A stretch of DNA of 50,764 nucleotides from Akkermansiaceae bacterium. GTDB lineage: Bacteria > Verrucomicrobiota > Verrucomicrobiia > Verrucomicrobiales > Akkermansiaceae. Shown here piece after piece: positions 10,601 through 21,871 of this stretch; within the stretch, counting starts at the first letter, position 1; the number at the start of each line of letters is the position of its first letter. Under the pieces are notes generated by a model. That model was given only the letters and a program-made list of their open reading frames with translations. It did no database searches and was not told where the DNA came from. The position numbers and the translations under genes were made by a program. The stretch is taken from positions 1-50,764 of the forward strand of contig JAIPKB010000017.1 in assembly GCA_021733795.1 (NCBI GenBank). The letters are read 5' to 3'.

Positions 10601-13014
10601 AAAGCCTGCGGATTTTTCACGCCGAATGCGACGCTGAGGGAGGCACCTGGCTGGCCACCGCCGAGGGCGTCTTCCACACCGATGACACCGCATGGAGCAA
10701 GCTCGACATGCGCGACGGCTTGCCGGAGGACATGATCAACTGCGTTCATCCGGCCGCGGACGGAACGGTCTGGATGGGTGGGTGGTCCAAGGGATTAACC
10801 CGCTACCGGCCTTCGAAGATCGCGCCGCGCCAGCCCGCACTCACCCTGCAGACCGACCACGAATACACCGATCTGGCCGCACTGCCGGAGTTGAAGACCA
10901 AAGAGCGGGTCACTTTCAAGTGCGACGTGGTGGACTTCTACACCCACGTCGCCAAACGCCAATACCGCTGGCAGTTCTTCCAAGGCACCCGCGACGCGGC
11001 GGCCTTGAAAGCCAACTGGGAACCGCCCACCACCGCCACGTCCCACCCATACGACTTCAAACAACCCGGCGACTGGACGGTGGCCGTGCAATACATCGAC
11101 CGCGATCTCAATTACTCGCTACCCACCCTGGCGACGCTGCATGTGTCGCTGCCATGGCATCAAAACATGGCGATCATGGGGCCGGCCGCCGCCTGGGGCG
11201 TGGGGCTGTTCGGCTGGGCGTTGATCGCGCGGATGCTATACCGGCGGAAACGGCGGGAAACCGAGCGCCTGCGCGAGCAGATGCTGGTTCAGGAAAGGCA
11301 GGCCAAGGAAACCCTGCAGGCCTCCGAGTCCCTGTACCACTCGCTCGTCACCAACATCCCGCACCACGTCATCCGCAAGAACCGCGCCGGACGCTACGTT
11401 TTTGCCAATTCGGCATCCGACAACTTCTTCGGGCGCGCGGCGGCTGATTTCATTGGCAAGTCCGACGAGGATATCTTTCCGCCCGCCGTGGCTGCCGAGA
11501 TTTGCGCGGCGGATGAGGCCGCCATGGAATCCGGTGAGATGAGCGAAGGAGTCCGGCGTCTCGAAATGCCGGGGCATCCACCCGTTTTCCTCCATTGGGT
11601 GCGGGTGCCGATCCGCAGCGCCTCCGGCGAAATCGACGGGCTGCAACTCGTCGCCTGGGATATCACCGGAATGATGCTTGCGGAAGAGGAACTCAAACGC
11701 GCCCGCATCGCCGCCGACGACGCCAACAAGGCCAAGAGCACCTTCCTCGCCAACATGAGCCACGAACTCCGCACCCCGCTCAACGCCATCATCGGCTACA
11801 GCGAAATGATTGGCGAGGAACTCGATGATCTCGGCGCCGGCGAACTCAAACCCGACCTCGAAAATGTCGTCGCCGCCGCCAAGCACCAACTCGGGCTGGT
11901 CAACGACATCCTCGACATCTCGAAAATCGAGGCCGGCAAAATGACGCTCTATCTCGAGGACTTCGATGTGTCGACCCTCGTGCGGGAGGTCGCTTCCACC
12001 GTGCAACCGCTCGTCTCCAAGAATTCCAACAAGCTGGTGATCGATTGTCCCGCCGACCTCGGCACCATGCACGCCGATCAGACCAAGGTCCGCCAAGCGC
12101 TCTTCAACCTGCTCTCCAACGCGAGCAAGTTCACGGAGAACGGGACGATCACATTGGAAGTCAGGAGTCAGGAGTCAGGGGACAGCAGTCAGGGGTCAGG
12201 GGACAGGAGTCAGGAGGGGGTCGGGAGTCAGGAGTCGGGGGACAGGAGTCAGGAGTCGGGGGTCGGGAGTCAGGAGTCGGGGGACAGGAGTCAGGAGTCG
12301 GCGACTTCTTCACTGCTCACTGATCACTGCTCACTGATCACTTTCCACGTCCACGACACCGGCATCGGCATGACGCCGGAGCAGCTCGGCAAGCTCTTTC
12401 AAGCCTTCTCGCAAGCCGATGCCTCCACCACCCGCAAGTTCGGCGGCACCGGCCTCGGCCTCACCATCAGCCGCCAGTTCTGCCGGCTGATGGGCGGCGA
12501 CCTCACGGCCGAAAGCGCTGCGGGCGAAGGCTCCACCTTCACCGCCACCATCCCGGCCAACGTCATCGATCCCAACGAGCCAGCCACCGCGAAACCATCG
12601 CCCTCCAAACCAGCCGCTGCCAACACCGTGCCCATCATCCTCGTCATCGACGACGACCCCAGCATGCGCGAACTCACCACCCGCTCGCTCGGCAAGGAAG
12701 GCTATCGCGTCGAATGCGCCGCCGATGGCAAACAGGGCCTTGCGATGGCGGAAGAACTGCAACCGGACGTCATCACGCTCGATGTCATGATGCCCGGGTT
12801 GAACGGCTTCGGTTTCATCGAGGGCCTGCGGCAACTGCCGGGCTGCCAGCACGTCCCGGTCATCGTCATCACCGCCAAGGATCTCACCGCCGAAGACCGT
12901 GCCCGGCTGAAGGGCGAAACCTGCCGCGTCGTCCAGAAAGCCTCGTTCTCCCCCGCCAGCCTGCTCGCCGAAATCCGGGAACTGATTGCCGCCCGCGGCG
13001 ACTTCACAATCTAA
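7612..13014 (+). CDS. Hybrid sensor histidine kinase HK1 (propeller-LamG-Y_Y_Y-PAS-HisKA-HATPase-REC)
   Basis: A membrane-bound hybrid histidine kinase that should sense an extracytoplasmic ligand, autophosphorylate on His and pass phosphate to its own receiver. Numbering is from a GTG at 7612; an ATG at 7687 gives a better signal peptide (ending near QSATA). Order: carboxypeptidase-regulatory-like fold (about 100-200), propeller blades with W.GT..GL and F....GL motifs (207-350), a LamG domain lodged between blades (about 393-578), more blades (to 1067), Y_Y_Y domain (1077-1178), one membrane helix (1187-1208), PAS (1242-1357), HisKA with His1384 in SHELRTPLN, HATPase (N box [10 protein letters not shown] boxes DTGIGM and GGTGLGL) and receiver with Asp1724. 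About 60 residues encoded by a heptad repeat interrupt the HATPase. The receiver looks chimeric compared with HK2. It is first gene of a four-gene operon. The N-terminal LamG part and PA14 of HK2 are missing. Confidence 0.92.
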   Translation: MVLIGSWTAAAEVVGDVKQTIPAPWMGAATQRLTTRMAGFGLGLLLTASFQSATAQDTAKSGTGGDDSPTENRVLVRASSAPWRVVATGGDLSSPPASLVLDGGEHALTLPLRDAAPLSGHVRSPDGSPLPTVVVQALPVGGKDGAARVVETVMSDAGGSFRIPSAAPGRYTLRVHVPGGFVAWENGREVTVAADKQLPNLDFTLPSFKRGRWRTYTHENGLAADDVFCVFQAADGAIWFGTGHGVSRFDGHVFASLPPEAGPQQGNVRVIEEDAAGRMWMGGEAGLSRYDPHSGTQRMHHFTSADGLPAAAVSALTTDRAGRLWVGTSEGLCYYDPVAETSGGRPFVATGRRKVDQVRDLGPAGHHGRLVGKAQLVDSSRPSATAPSIPDKMLQLDGATGYAQMPALGLNGDTMTITAWVKQDVFQPNQPHLVSARAAAEHVGSDTFGFLVDGSHLRYNWLDSKETWSWTSGLAAPVGSWCFVALVVTPDSATLYLDAGAGLQSATHVMSHGVLPMTGAFLIGHDKATNVGRCYWNGALDDVRIWNKALSPEELQTSMTTAPAAGAPGLLAWWNFDETIAGELDVPLFAEPVLSLCAASDGGLWVGTSSGVTLFPAGVPGGKDAQTFTSADGLATGPVTALFEAADGAIWCGTKAGEVSRLDRQARRGEAATAGDPPPGFTTSTPADGLSDLSIHGMAQDADGAIWFAGEPRTHGGNAGLSRFDGKSFVNFSVADGLVADTVHGLRFDQRGGLWVATGAGVSHYDERTVTTLAEAEGLDSGPVLSIVSTADNNVWFRIGEEGKLSRFDNTRLVKLTRDNGLPGARSAALYRDRDGALLVADEEAGCLVARFDPAASVGERIRFDLLKGSGPASALARATTGELWMGGENGGFVLGRPAESAAGIGPVFLAEPGRGGVMWFGAHADYNDSVWRYQPSSTQAPAGTWTEFTSANGLPSMVRALLTPTDGSLLAGTLSGLRRFDGKQFVPWPPAVPRLQSLRIFHAECDAEGGTWLATAEGVFHTDDTAWSKLDMRDGLPEDMINCVHPAADGTVWMGGWSKGLTRYRPSKIAPRQPALTLQTDHEYTDLAALPELKTKERVTFKCDVVDFYTHVAKRQYRWQFFQGTRDAAALKANWEPPTTATSHPYDFKQPGDWTVAVQYIDRDLNYSLPTLATLHVSLPWHQNMAIMGPAAAWGVGLFGWALIARMLYRRKRRETERLREQMLVQERQAKETLQASESLYHSLVTNIPHHVIRKNRAGRYVFANSASDNFFGRAAADFIGKSDEDIFPPAVAAEICAADEAAMESGEMSEGVRRLEMPGHPPVFLHWVRVPIRSASGEIDGLQLVAWDITGMMLAEEELKRARIAADDANKAKSTFLANMSHELRTPLNAIIGYSEMIGEELDDLGAGELKPDLENVVAAAKHQLGLVNDILDISKIEAGKMTLYLEDFDVSTLVREVASTVQPLVSKNSNKLVIDCPADLGTMHADQTKVRQALFNLLSNASKFTENGTITLEVRSQESGDSSQGSGDRSQEGVGSQESGDRSQESGVGSQESGDRSQESATSSLLTDHCSLITFHVHDTGIGMTPEQLGKLFQAFSQADASTTRKFGGTGLGLTISRQFCRLMGGDLTAESAAGEGSTFTATIPANVIDPNEPATAKPSPSKPAAANTVPIILVIDDDPSMRELTTRSLGKEGYRVECAADGKQGLAMAEELQPDVITLDVMMPGLNGFGFIEGLRQLPGCQHVPVIVITAKDLTAEDRARLKGETCRVVQKASFSPASLLAEIRELIAARGDFTI
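12159..12338 (+). repeat. In-frame heptad array inside HK1 ATP-binding domain
   Basis: About 20 units of AGTCAGG, AGTCGGG, GGACAGG and GGTCAGG run from 12159 to 12302, followed by four opposite-type heptads (CACTGCT/CACTGAT, 12311-12338). It is translated as Ser/Gln/Glu/Gly/Asp-rich repeats such as SQESGDR, because three 7-nt units make 21 nt or seven codons. One irregular 11-nt block (12215-12225) equals two units minus 3 nt, so the frame is kept. The array lies between the N box and the G1 box (DTGIGM) of the kinase. Confidence 0.95.
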
Positions 13015-13030
13015 CTAAAACCTGACTGAC

Positions 13031-13399
13031 ATGCCGAAAATACTATTGGTCGAAGACAACGAAATGAACCGCGACATGCTCTCGCGCCGCCTCGCCCGCA
13101 AAGGCTACGAAGTCGTCTGCGCCGTGGACGGCGCGGAAGGCGTGGCGATGGCCGCCAGCGAATCCCCGGACCTGATCCTGATGGACATGAGCCTGCCGAT
13201 CATGGACGGCTGGGATGCGACGCGCGTGCTCAAAGCAGACCAGACGACCCGCTCGATTCCGGTGATCGCCCTAACGGCCCACGCGATGGAGGGCGACGAG
13301 CAGGAGGCGAAGGACGCGGGCTGCGACGACTACGACACCAAACCCATCGAGTTGCCGCGTCTGCTCGCCAAGATCGCAGCCTTTCTTCCATCCATGTGA
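13031..13399 (+). CDS. Single-domain response regulator (CheY/DivK-like)
   Basis: A 122-residue stand-alone receiver, likely a soluble phosphate carrier between the kinases of this operon. It starts [15 protein letters not shown] (acidic pocket), carries the phospho-acceptor Asp in [14 protein letters not shown], the conserved Thr/Ser position in VIALTAHA and the Lys in DDYDTKPIE. There is no output domain. It begins 16 nt after HK1 and ends 13 nt before HK2, so it is cotranscribed with both. The closest functional parallel is the family of short receivers that shuttle phosphate in phosphorelays (Spo0F, DivK); which kinase it serves is inferred from position only. Confidence 0.93.
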   Translation: MPKILLVEDNEMNRDMLSRRLARKGYEVVCAVDGAEGVAMAASESPDLILMDMSLPIMDGWDATRVLKADQTTRSIPVIALTAHAMEGDEQEAKDAGCDDYDTKPIELPRLLAKIAAFLPSM

Positions 13400-13412
13400 C
13401 CGCCGCGCCGAT

Positions 13413-16400
13413 GTGATCCAGTTGAAGCAAGCTTTTTTCAAACCTGACATGCCCATGACCTGCCCGTATCCGCAAATCCAAACCTTCCACCGCCGGGGAT
13501 CCCGGTTGCTGGTTTTCCTGTCGGCCATGCTGCTCATCGCTGCTTGTTGCGGGAGCGCCAGGGCCCAGGCTCTTGCTCCGCCCGGACCGAGTCTCAAACT
13601 GGTGGAAAAGGGCCGCTACATGGAGCTGCCGCCGGATGTCTTCAACGACTTCACCGAGGCGACGGTCGAGGCGTGGGTGAAGTGGAATGCCTTTGGCAAC
13701 CGCTACCAGCGCATCTTCAACTACGGCGAAGGCGGGCGGGACTTCGGACTCACGACACGCACCGGCACAAATACCTTATGGTTCGTCATCGGGGATCCGG
13801 GGACGGGATTGATGAGCGCCGAAGTGGAAAATTGCCTGCCTGCCGGGGAATGGACCCACGTGGCTGGAGTCGCGGGAAGTGGAGGGATGAAGCTTTACGT
13901 CAATGGCGTGCTGGTCGCCACGAATCCCTACACCGGCTGCTTCAAGAACCTTGGCACAGGCAAGGCAAGCCGGCTCGGACAAACCGTGACCGCCAATGTG
14001 GACGACTCGCCTTTCGATGGCGAGATGGACGAGGTGCGGGTGTGGAAAACAGCGCGCACCGCGGAGCAGATCCGCGACAACCTCACGAAGCAACTGACCG
14101 GCAGCGAGAAGGGTCTCGCAGCGCTCTGGAATTTCGACGACCCGGCGAATCCGGGCCGGGATGCCTCGCCGAATCATCACGATGGGAAATTGATGGACAA
14201 CGCGCGCACCGGCGAGGCGACGGCCGACGGTGCGGCGACGGCCACGGTGTCGGGCCGGATCACGGACGCCGAGGACAAGCCGGTGCACGGCGCGGAGGTG
14301 CGCGTCATGCAAGGCGAGCGCGTGGTGGGCACGGTGAGGTCAGGCGAAAGCGGCGATTATTTCCTGCTCTTCGCGCGCAGCCCGGCACCGTATCGCGTGC
14401 TGGCGTCGTTGGAAGACCTGGAGGCTGAATCCGCGGAGACGGAGTTGGCCGAGGGAGCAAACAAGCTCGACCTCACGCTGCGCGACACCCTGCGAATTGC
14501 AGGCACGCTGGTGGACTCCGATAGGCAGCCGCGGCGCGGGGTGAAAGTCGAGGCGGTGAACGCCGCAGGGGCGGTGGCGAAATTCTCCGTGAGTGATGCG
14601 AAGGGGAAATTCATTCTGCGCCGATTGCCCGTCGGCGACTACACGCTGCGCGCCGGAGGTGTCGAATTGAACGACGGGAAGGTCTTTGTGGTGGGTGCGG
14701 AGGCACCGCATCTCATCCTTCCCGCCGCCGCCGCGCCGGAGCTTCCGGTGACGGAAAACCGCGCGCTCGTGCTCGATGGCAAGGGCCAGTATGTGAATCT
14801 GCCCGTGGGAATGTTCGGGAACCTGCGGGAGACGACGATCGAGGCGTGGGTGCGCTTCGATACGCCCGAGTTCCAGCAGCGGTTCTTTAGCTATGGCTCT
14901 TTCAACAATGATCTGTATCTCGGGGTCGAACGAGGATCCTCCGATTTGGGTTTCGGAACCTTTCATCCCCCAAACCCGAGCCCGGGTTATTGGCTCCAGA
15001 TCAGGGGCGTGGTGGAGGAAGGGCGATGGTGCCATGTCGCCGTCGTCATTGATACCCGGGAGACAAGGCTCTATATCAACGGTGTGCTGGGAAAAACCGA
15101 GCAGAAGGCCTCCAGCTTCGCTGAACTCGCTGCCGACAGCCTTGCTTACATCGGCTATTGGGGCTACCCAGGCTCCTGGTTCACCGGCGGCATCGATGAA
15201 GTTCGCATCTGGGCGGCAGCGCGTACGGGCGAGGAAATCCGCGCGGTCATGTTTCAGCGCCTGAGCGGACGGGAAGAGGGGCTGGCGGGGTTGTGGAATT
15301 TCGACGATCCCGACAAGCCGGGACGGGACGCCACCCCCAACGGTTTCGATGGCGAGATGGTGCAGCATGCCGCGCCCCAGCCCGAGTCCCTCCCTGCGGT
15401 GGCAAGTGAGATCACCCAGTGGGCGAACCTATCCGGAGTCACCGTGGACGTGGACGGACGGGCAAAGCCAAAGGCAAAGGTGCGTCTCGATCACGGGGAG
15501 GAGCATCTCGAGACGGAGGTGGATGCGGGCGGCAACTACTCGTTCCTGATTCGACCCTCCGCCGAAGAGGCACGGTTGATCGCCACCGAAAGCGACCTCT
15601 CCTCGGTGCCGGAGAGCCTCGTGATCGGCGAAGGCCAGCACACGCTCGATCTCACCCTGCGCGATGCCGCGCCACTCTCCGGCCATGTGTGGGCTCCGGA
15701 CGGCAGCCCGATTCCGACGGTGGTGATTCAGGCCGTGCCGGTCTTGGAGGACAGCGCCGGGCCCGCCGGGAACCTGCCCGGCTTGATTGCGGAATTGTAT
15801 GCGAAGTCCGGTTTGAATGCCCTCCCAACGGTGCCGGATTCGGAGCTTCCGGATTCCTTGCGCGTGGACCGGGCGATTGACTTTCCGGTCGGCGGCGGCA
15901 CGAGGGTGGTCCCTTCCCCCGGATACTACGTCCGCTGGACCGGCCAGCTCCGGGTGGCCGAAGCCGGCGACTACACGTTCCATCTCGAGTCGGATGATGG
16001 GTCGCGCTTGTTGCTGGATGGCGAGGAAGTCGTCAGCAACGACGGATTGCATGCCATGGTGGAGAAGTCGGGCACCCGTTCGCTGACTGCGGGCGATCAC
16101 GAATTGCGCTTGGAGTATTTTGATGCCTTTGACGCCGCCGGCTGTCGGCTCGCCTGGTCCTCGCCCACGATGCCCCGGGAAATCGTCCCCGCCGAGGTGC
16201 TATTCCACCGACCGTATGCTCCTCATGCAGTGACCACCTTGAGCGATGCGCGCGGGCGATTTCGATTTCCGCAGGTGCCGCCCGGCCGCTACACCCTGCG
16301 CGCGCATGTGCCCGGCGGGTTCGCCGAGTGGGAGCAGGGCCGCGAGTTGAGCGTCGAGGCGGACAAACAACAGGCCAATCTCGATTTCACGTTCGCGCCC

Positions 16401-19400
16401 TTCAAACAGGGACGCTGGAAAACCTATGCCCACCAGGACGGACTGCCTGCGGACAGTGTCACCGCCGTTTTTCAGGCGGCGGACGGCGCCCTTTGGTTTG
16501 GCGCTGCCAAAGGTGGCGCAGCGCGATTTGACGGGCGGCAGTTTTCCACTGTCACGGCCGAAGACGGATTGCCGGCTGGCAGTTCCATTTCCGCGATCAC
16601 CGAAGACGAAGAGGGCCGGATGTGGTTGGCGACCGACAAGGGGCTTTGCCTCTACGGTCCAAAGACGGCCTCGTCCGGAATGACCGTCTTCACCACGGCC
16701 GACGGCCTGCCCGCGGATCAGATTACTTCCCTTGCCAAAGACAAGGCGGGTCGATGGTGGGTGGGAACGGCGCAGGGGTTGTGTTTTTTCGATCCGGCGG
16801 CGCGAAAAGCCGGTGGCAAGGCGTTCGTTGCCACCCGCAAGGAGCCCGCCGAGACGGTAAAGGATCTCGCCTCCGGCGCACGTGACGGCACCTTGATGGG
16901 CTCCGCCCGGATTGTGGAGGCCGAACGCCCGGCGGCATTCCCGCAGACGACACCGCTGGTTGCCGGGAAGGTCCTGCAACTCGGCGGTAATGGCGACTAC
17001 GTCGAACTGCCCGCCGCCGCCTTTTCCGGACTGGACTCCGTAACGGTCGAGGCGTGGGTGAAATGGGAGAGCTTTCAAAACATGTCGCGCGTGTTCGACC
17101 TCGTTTTGAAGGATCGGTTGCTCAACCTTCACAACGGCGGCACGAATCCGGATCTGTGGTCGGAGCAGTTCACTGCGAAAAACCTTCTGACTCTCCAAAG
17201 CCCGGGGGTGCTGCAAGCCGGTGAGTGGGTTTACCTCGCGCTGACGGTGGAGAAGGGAGTCGTGCGGCTCTATCGCAATGGAGTGCTGCTGAACGATCAG
17301 GTCGTGGGCGAGCCCAATAAGCACCGGTCCGCAGAATTCTCGCGGCTCAATCTCCTCGGACGAAGCAATGCCAAAACGGTGTATCCGGGCGATCAGGATT
17401 TCCACGGCCAGATGGACGAGGTGCGGGTGTGGAAAGTCGCGCGCACCGCGGAGGAAATCCGCCAGAATCTCGGGAAGCAGTTGACCGGGAACGAGCCCGG
17501 TTTGGTGGGACTGTGGAACTTTGAGGATGGCACCGCCCGCGACTCGACGCCGAACGGCCACGACGGAACACTGGTCGGCCAAGCGCAGATCGTGGAGGCG
17601 GAGCGTCCGGCCCCGGAGCTTGCTCCGTTGATCCAAGAAACCGTGCTGCAACTCGATGGCGCCACCGGCTACGCGGAAATGCCGCCGCTGGGACTCAACG
17701 GCAATGCCATGACCGTCACGGCCTGGGTCAAGAGCGACGCAGACCAACGGAACTCGGCGCACATCCTGAGTGCTCGCGCCGCGGCAGAAAGCACCGGGAA
17801 TGATACCTGCGGGCTCTTCGTCAATGCCCCGGACGGCGACCTCCGATACAACTGGCTGGATTCCAGCGAGGCGTATGACTGGCAGTCCGGCCTCAAACCG
17901 CCCATCGGCACTTGGTTCTTTGTGGCGCTTGTCATGACGCCGACCGAGGCGACGCTCTTCCTCAACGCCGGCGATGGATTGAAATCAGCGACACACGCGA
18001 TGGAGCACAGCGTGATGGCGATGGCCGGCCCTCTGCTCATCGGTCACGATCAAGCGACCAGCCAGGGAGCGCGTTACTGGAACGGGGCGATCGACGACCT
18101 GCGCATCTGGAAAAAGGCGCTCTCGCGGGAGGAAATCCAGGCAACCATGAACACCACCCCGGCGGCTGGCGATCCGGGGCTGCTGGCATGGTGGAACTTC
18201 AACGAAACCGGCGTGGGCGAGCGTGTAGTCCCTCTCCTCGAGGATCCGATCCTCTCGCTGCGTGCCGATTCCCAAGACGGGCTCTGGATCGGCACAGCGA
18301 AGGGAGTGACGCGGATTTCCACGAGCCGCGAGGCGGACCGTGAGAGCCAGACATTCACCAGCCAGGACGGGCTGGCGATGGGCGCCGTGAGCGCCATCTT
18401 TGAAGCGGCGGACGGGGCGATGTGGTTCGGGACCGGTGGAGGAAGGGTGTCCCGCATGACCCGCGACACCTCGGCTCCCTCAACGCCCGGTGCCCAAGCC
18501 TCCACCGAATTCCGCTTCACCACCTTCGGCCTCGCCGATGGGCTGCCCGCCCTCCTGATTCTTGACATCGCGCAGGATGCCGCCGGCGCGATGTGGTTTG
18601 CCGGCACCTCGAATGACAATGGGCCGGGGACGTCCCCGGGGCTGATTCGATATGACGGCAAGTCGTTCGTTGCCTTCAGCCCGGCGGACGGGCTGGCTTC
18701 GGCGTGGGCCTCCTGCCTCCAGTTCGACCCGCAGGGCGGACTTTGGCTCGGCACTTTCAGCGGGCTTTCCCACTTCGATCCCGCGTCCTTCACGCTGCTC
18801 GGTGAGGCGGAGGGGCTGGACGCGGGACCGGTCCGAAGGATCGTCTCGACCTCGGACGGAAATGTCTGGTTCCTGATCGGGAACGATTCCGCAAAGCTCT
18901 CGCGGTTCGACGGCACGAAGGTGGTGAAAGTGGCACGCGATGACGGCCTGCCCGGAACGCAGCCTACCGACATCTGCTTGGACCGGGACGGGGCCCTGCT
19001 CGTGGCCGACTTCGCTCAGCCCATGGCGAGATTGGACCCGGCCAGCACGGCGACCGGGCGGCTGCGATTCGAGCCGAAGGGGGACCCCGGCGCGGCCTCT
19101 GCGCTGGCCCTTTCGACGACCGGTGAACTGTGGTATGGCAACGGCCAAGGCGCCTTCGTCCAGGGGCAACCCGACGCCGCCGGCCGAGCCATTGGTCCCG
19201 TGAACTACGTGGCGGCGGGTCGTGAAGGCGTGATGTGGTTTGGGAGCTTCAGCGGAGAAACCTGGTCCATCTGGCGCCGCGAGCCGGCATCGGCGGGCGA
19301 AGCCGCGAAGTGGGCGGAATTCAACAGCGAGCGATTCCCTGCTGGTGTTGCGGGGCCACGCGCGCTGCTGCCGCTGCCGGACGGCTCGCTGCTGGTGGGA

Positions 19401-21860
19401 ACGCCGTCGGGCTCGTTTCAGCTCAAGGAAGGGAAGTCCGCACCCTGGCCGAAGGAAGTGCCGCGCCTGCAAAACCTCCCCTGCCTGGGCCTGACGCTGG
19501 CCGCCGACGAGAGCATCTGGCTGCTGACTACGGAAGGTGCCATCCACACCGACGGCATCGCCTGGGCCACCTTCGACACCCGCGACGGCCTGCCGGAAAA
19601 CCTCGTCATGGAAGTACACCCCGCCACCGACGGCACGGTGTGGTTCGGGGCCTACTCCAAGGGCCTCGCCCGCTACCGCCCCTCGAAAGGCCAGCCACGC
19701 CCGCCCGTGGTCACCGCGCAGACCGATCGCGAATTCACCGAGGTGGGCGCCTTGCCCACGCTGAACACCGGCCAGCGCGTCACCTTCAAATTCGATGTGG
19801 TGGATTTCTACACGGCCATCGGCAAACGGCAGTATCGCTGGCAGCTTTTCCAAGGCGCGCGCGATGAGAAAGCCCTTGCCGCGAACTGGCAACCACCCGG
19901 CACCGCGACGCAACTCGAGCAGACCTTCGCGACACCCGGCGCGTGGACGCTCGCGGTGCAATACATCAATCGCGACCTCAGCTACTCCGACCCCACCTTC
20001 GCCACCGTCCACATCGCGCTGCCGTGGCACGAGGACCGGCGCATCATCGTGCCCGCCGCCGCGGGGGTCGTGGGCTTGCTCGCCTGGGCGTTCATCGCCC
20101 GCATGCTCTACGCCCGCAAACGTAGGGAGGCCGAGCAACTCCGTGAGCAGATGCTGGAGCAGGAAACCGCCGCGCGCCACAAGGAACAGGAAGCCCGCCA
20201 GTTGGTGGAAGCCAAGAACGCGGAACTCGAAGAGGCCCGCAGCGCCGCCGACGAGGCCAACAAGGCGAAGAGCAGCTTCCTCGCCAACATGAGTCACGAG
20301 CTACGCACGCCGCTCAACGCCATCATCGGCTACTCCGAAATGGTCAGCGAGGAGCTCGAGGACCTCGGCGCCGGTGAACTCAAGCCCGACCTCGACAAGG
20401 TCGTCGCCGCCGCCAAACACCAGCTCGGCCTCGTCAACGACATCCTCGACATCTCCAAGATCGAAGCCGGCAAAATGACCCTCTACCTCGAGGACTTCGA
20501 TGTGCCAACTCTCGTGTGCGAGGTCGCCTCCACCGTCCAGCCCTTGATCACGAAGAACCGCAACACCCTCACCATCGACTGCCCGGCCGACCTTGGCACG
20601 ATGCACGCCGATCAAACAAAGGTCCGCCAAGCGCTCTTCAACCTGCTGTCAAACGCCAGCAAGTTCACCGAGGAAGGGACGATCACCCTGCGGGTGGAGA
20701 AGGGGATCAGTCATCAGTCATCAGTTATCAGTCATCAGTTATCAGTTATCAGTCATCAGTTATCAGTAATCAGTAATCAGACCGCTTCCATGCCTTCTCC
20801 ACTGATCACTGATCACTGTCCACTGATCACTTTCCGCATCACCGACACCGGCATCGGCATGACGCCCGAACAACTCAGCAAGCTCTTTCAAGCCTTCTCG
20901 CAAGCCGATGCCTCCACCACCCGCAAGTTCGGCGGCACCGGCCTCGGCCTCACCATCAGCCGCCAGTTCTGCCGCCTGATGGGCGGCGACCTCACGGTCG
21001 AGAGCGTCGAGGGCGAAGGATCCACCTTCATCATGGATCTTCCCGCCGTCGTCGTGGACGGCGAGGAGAAACCCGCGCCTAACACTGCGCGCGGAGCATC
21101 GGGGATCCAACCCCACGCGCCCGTCATCCTCGTCATCGACGACGATCCGAACATGCGCGACCTCACCACCCGTTCGCTCGGCAAGGAAGGCTACCGCGTC
21201 GTCTGTGCGGCGGATGGAAAGGAAGGTCTCGCGTTGGCCAAAGAACTCCGCCCCGCCGTCATCACCCTCGACGTCATGATGCCCGGCCTCGACGGATGGT
21301 CGGTGCTCACCGCCCTGAAAGAAGACCCCGCCACCGCGGACATCCCGGTGATCATGATGACCATGGTCGATGAGCAACACGTCGGGTTCTCGCTGGGTGC
21401 CGCGGACTACTTCACCAAGCCGGTCGATTGGAGCAAGCTCGCCACCTCCATTTCAAAACATCGGAATTCATCCGGCGACGGAGTCCTGATCGTCGAGGAC
21501 GACGCGGTCACCCGCGAGCTGCTGGTCCGCACTTTGCAGAAGGACGGCTGGCCAGTGCGCGAGGCCGCCAACGGCCGGATCGGGCTGGCACAAGTCCAAG
21601 CGGCGGTCCCATCGCTTGTCCTGCTCGACCTGATGATGCCCGAACTCGATGGTTTCGGCTTCATGGAAGGCTTGCGGCAAATGCCCGGCTGCCAGCACGT
21701 CCCGGTGATCGTCATCACCGCCAAGGATCTCACGGTCGAGGACCGGACCCGCCTCAATGGTGAAACCTGCCGGATCCTCCAGAAAGCCTCATTCTCCGCC
21801 GAAAACCTGCTCGCCGAAATCCGGGAACTCGTTGCCAGCAAAGATGAATTCACCATCTAA
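13413..21860 (+). CDS. Giant hybrid sensor histidine kinase HK2 (4 LamG, PA14, propeller, two receivers)
   Basis: A 2,815-residue paralogue of HK1. After a signal peptide ([21 protein letters not shown]; ATGs at 13449 and 13455 are alternative starts) come LamG-1 (about 60-235), carboxypeptidase-regulatory-like repeats (270-420), LamG-2 (445-640), another regulatory-like fold split by a PA14 domain (about 790-930), propeller blades (1000-1140), LamG-3 (1186-1386), LamG-4 (1409-1601), more blades (1604-2090), Y_Y_Y (2100-2203), one membrane helix (about 2210-2230), a short coiled coil, HisKA with His2295, HATPase (N box near 2409; G boxes after 2474) and two receivers (Asp2620, Asp2739). There is no PAS domain. 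LamG and PA14 usually bind glycans, so a polysaccharide-related signal is a reasonable inference. A heptad array encodes about residues 2428-2473 inside the HATPase. The stop is 11 nt before the cyclase gene. Confidence 0.93.
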   Translation: MIQLKQAFFKPDMPMTCPYPQIQTFHRRGSRLLVFLSAMLLIAACCGSARAQALAPPGPSLKLVEKGRYMELPPDVFNDFTEATVEAWVKWNAFGNRYQRIFNYGEGGRDFGLTTRTGTNTLWFVIGDPGTGLMSAEVENCLPAGEWTHVAGVAGSGGMKLYVNGVLVATNPYTGCFKNLGTGKASRLGQTVTANVDDSPFDGEMDEVRVWKTARTAEQIRDNLTKQLTGSEKGLAALWNFDDPANPGRDASPNHHDGKLMDNARTGEATADGAATATVSGRITDAEDKPVHGAEVRVMQGERVVGTVRSGESGDYFLLFARSPAPYRVLASLEDLEAESAETELAEGANKLDLTLRDTLRIAGTLVDSDRQPRRGVKVEAVNAAGAVAKFSVSDAKGKFILRRLPVGDYTLRAGGVELNDGKVFVVGAEAPHLILPAAAAPELPVTENRALVLDGKGQYVNLPVGMFGNLRETTIEAWVRFDTPEFQQRFFSYGSFNNDLYLGVERGSSDLGFGTFHPPNPSPGYWLQIRGVVEEGRWCHVAVVIDTRETRLYINGVLGKTEQKASSFAELAADSLAYIGYWGYPGSWFTGGIDEVRIWAAARTGEEIRAVMFQRLSGREEGLAGLWNFDDPDKPGRDATPNGFDGEMVQHAAPQPESLPAVASEITQWANLSGVTVDVDGRAKPKAKVRLDHGEEHLETEVDAGGNYSFLIRPSAEEARLIATESDLSSVPESLVIGEGQHTLDLTLRDAAPLSGHVWAPDGSPIPTVVIQAVPVLEDSAGPAGNLPGLIAELYAKSGLNALPTVPDSELPDSLRVDRAIDFPVGGGTRVVPSPGYYVRWTGQLRVAEAGDYTFHLESDDGSRLLLDGEEVVSNDGLHAMVEKSGTRSLTAGDHELRLEYFDAFDAAGCRLAWSSPTMPREIVPAEVLFHRPYAPHAVTTLSDARGRFRFPQVPPGRYTLRAHVPGGFAEWEQGRELSVEADKQQANLDFTFAPFKQGRWKTYAHQDGLPADSVTAVFQAADGALWFGAAKGGAARFDGRQFSTVTAEDGLPAGSSISAITEDEEGRMWLATDKGLCLYGPKTASSGMTVFTTADGLPADQITSLAKDKAGRWWVGTAQGLCFFDPAARKAGGKAFVATRKEPAETVKDLASGARDGTLMGSARIVEAERPAAFPQTTPLVAGKVLQLGGNGDYVELPAAAFSGLDSVTVEAWVKWESFQNMSRVFDLVLKDRLLNLHNGGTNPDLWSEQFTAKNLLTLQSPGVLQAGEWVYLALTVEKGVVRLYRNGVLLNDQVVGEPNKHRSAEFSRLNLLGRSNAKTVYPGDQDFHGQMDEVRVWKVARTAEEIRQNLGKQLTGNEPGLVGLWNFEDGTARDSTPNGHDGTLVGQAQIVEAERPAPELAPLIQETVLQLDGATGYAEMPPLGLNGNAMTVTAWVKSDADQRNSAHILSARAAAESTGNDTCGLFVNAPDGDLRYNWLDSSEAYDWQSGLKPPIGTWFFVALVMTPTEATLFLNAGDGLKSATHAMEHSVMAMAGPLLIGHDQATSQGARYWNGAIDDLRIWKKALSREEIQATMNTTPAAGDPGLLAWWNFNETGVGERVVPLLEDPILSLRADSQDGLWIGTAKGVTRISTSREADRESQTFTSQDGLAMGAVSAIFEAADGAMWFGTGGGRVSRMTRDTSAPSTPGAQASTEFRFTTFGLADGLPALLILDIAQDAAGAMWFAGTSNDNGPGTSPGLIRYDGKSFVAFSPADGLASAWASCLQFDPQGGLWLGTFSGLSHFDPASFTLLGEAEGLDAGPVRRIVSTSDGNVWFLIGNDSAKLSRFDGTKVVKVARDDGLPGTQPTDICLDRDGALLVADFAQPMARLDPASTATGRLRFEPKGDPGAASALALSTTGELWYGNGQGAFVQGQPDAAGRAIGPVNYVAAGREGVMWFGSFSGETWSIWRREPASAGEAAKWAEFNSERFPAGVAGPRALLPLPDGSLLVGTPSGSFQLKEGKSAPWPKEVPRLQNLPCLGLTLAADESIWLLTTEGAIHTDGIAWATFDTRDGLPENLVMEVHPATDGTVWFGAYSKGLARYRPSKGQPRPPVVTAQTDREFTEVGALPTLNTGQRVTFKFDVVDFYTAIGKRQYRWQLFQGARDEKALAANWQPPGTATQLEQTFATPGAWTLAVQYINRDLSYSDPTFATVHIALPWHEDRRIIVPAAAGVVGLLAWAFIARMLYARKRREAEQLREQMLEQETAARHKEQEARQLVEAKNAELEEARSAADEANKAKSSFLANMSHELRTPLNAIIGYSEMVSEELEDLGAGELKPDLDKVVAAAKHQLGLVNDILDISKIEAGKMTLYLEDFDVPTLVCEVASTVQPLITKNRNTLTIDCPADLGTMHADQTKVRQALFNLLSNASKFTEEGTITLRVEKGISHQSSVISHQLSVISHQLSVISNQTASMPSPLITDHCPLITFRITDTGIGMTPEQLSKLFQAFSQADASTTRKFGGTGLGLTISRQFCRLMGGDLTVESVEGEGSTFIMDLPAVVVDGEEKPAPNTARGASGIQPHAPVILVIDDDPNMRDLTTRSLGKEGYRVVCAADGKEGLALAKELRPAVITLDVMMPGLDGWSVLTALKEDPATADIPVIMMTMVDEQHVGFSLGAADYFTKPVDWSKLATSISKHRNSSGDGVLIVEDDAVTRELLVRTLQKDGWPVREAANGRIGLAQVQAAVPSLVLLDLMMPELDGFGFMEGLRQMPGCQHVPVIVITAKDLTVEDRTRLNGETCRILQKASFSAENLLAEIRELVASKDEFTI
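20706..20827 (+). repeat. In-frame heptad array with inverted arm inside HK2 ATP-binding domain
   Basis: Ten and a half ATCAGTC/ATCAGTT/ATCAGTA units (20706-20780), a 19-nt spacer, then four CACTGAT/CACTGTC units (20800-20827). The two arms are near-perfect reverse complements (6 of 7 per unit) and can form a long hairpin. It encodes VISHQLS-type repeats then [13 protein letters not shown]. It occupies the same place between N and G1 boxes as the array in HK1; the right arms and the junction CACTGATCACTTTCC are the same, while the left arms differ. Confidence 0.95.
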
Positions 21861-21871
21861 CCGACCATCCG

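Noticed and set aside
12159..12338. Possible frameshift or assembly error in the kinase gene
   Set aside because: The frame is open through the array and kinase motifs continue correctly on both sides; the paralogue has a comparable array at the same place.
18480..20297. A 605-codon minus-strand frame opposite HK2
   Set aside because: The plus strand encodes the conserved kinase domains here; the antisense frame shows no recognisable feature.
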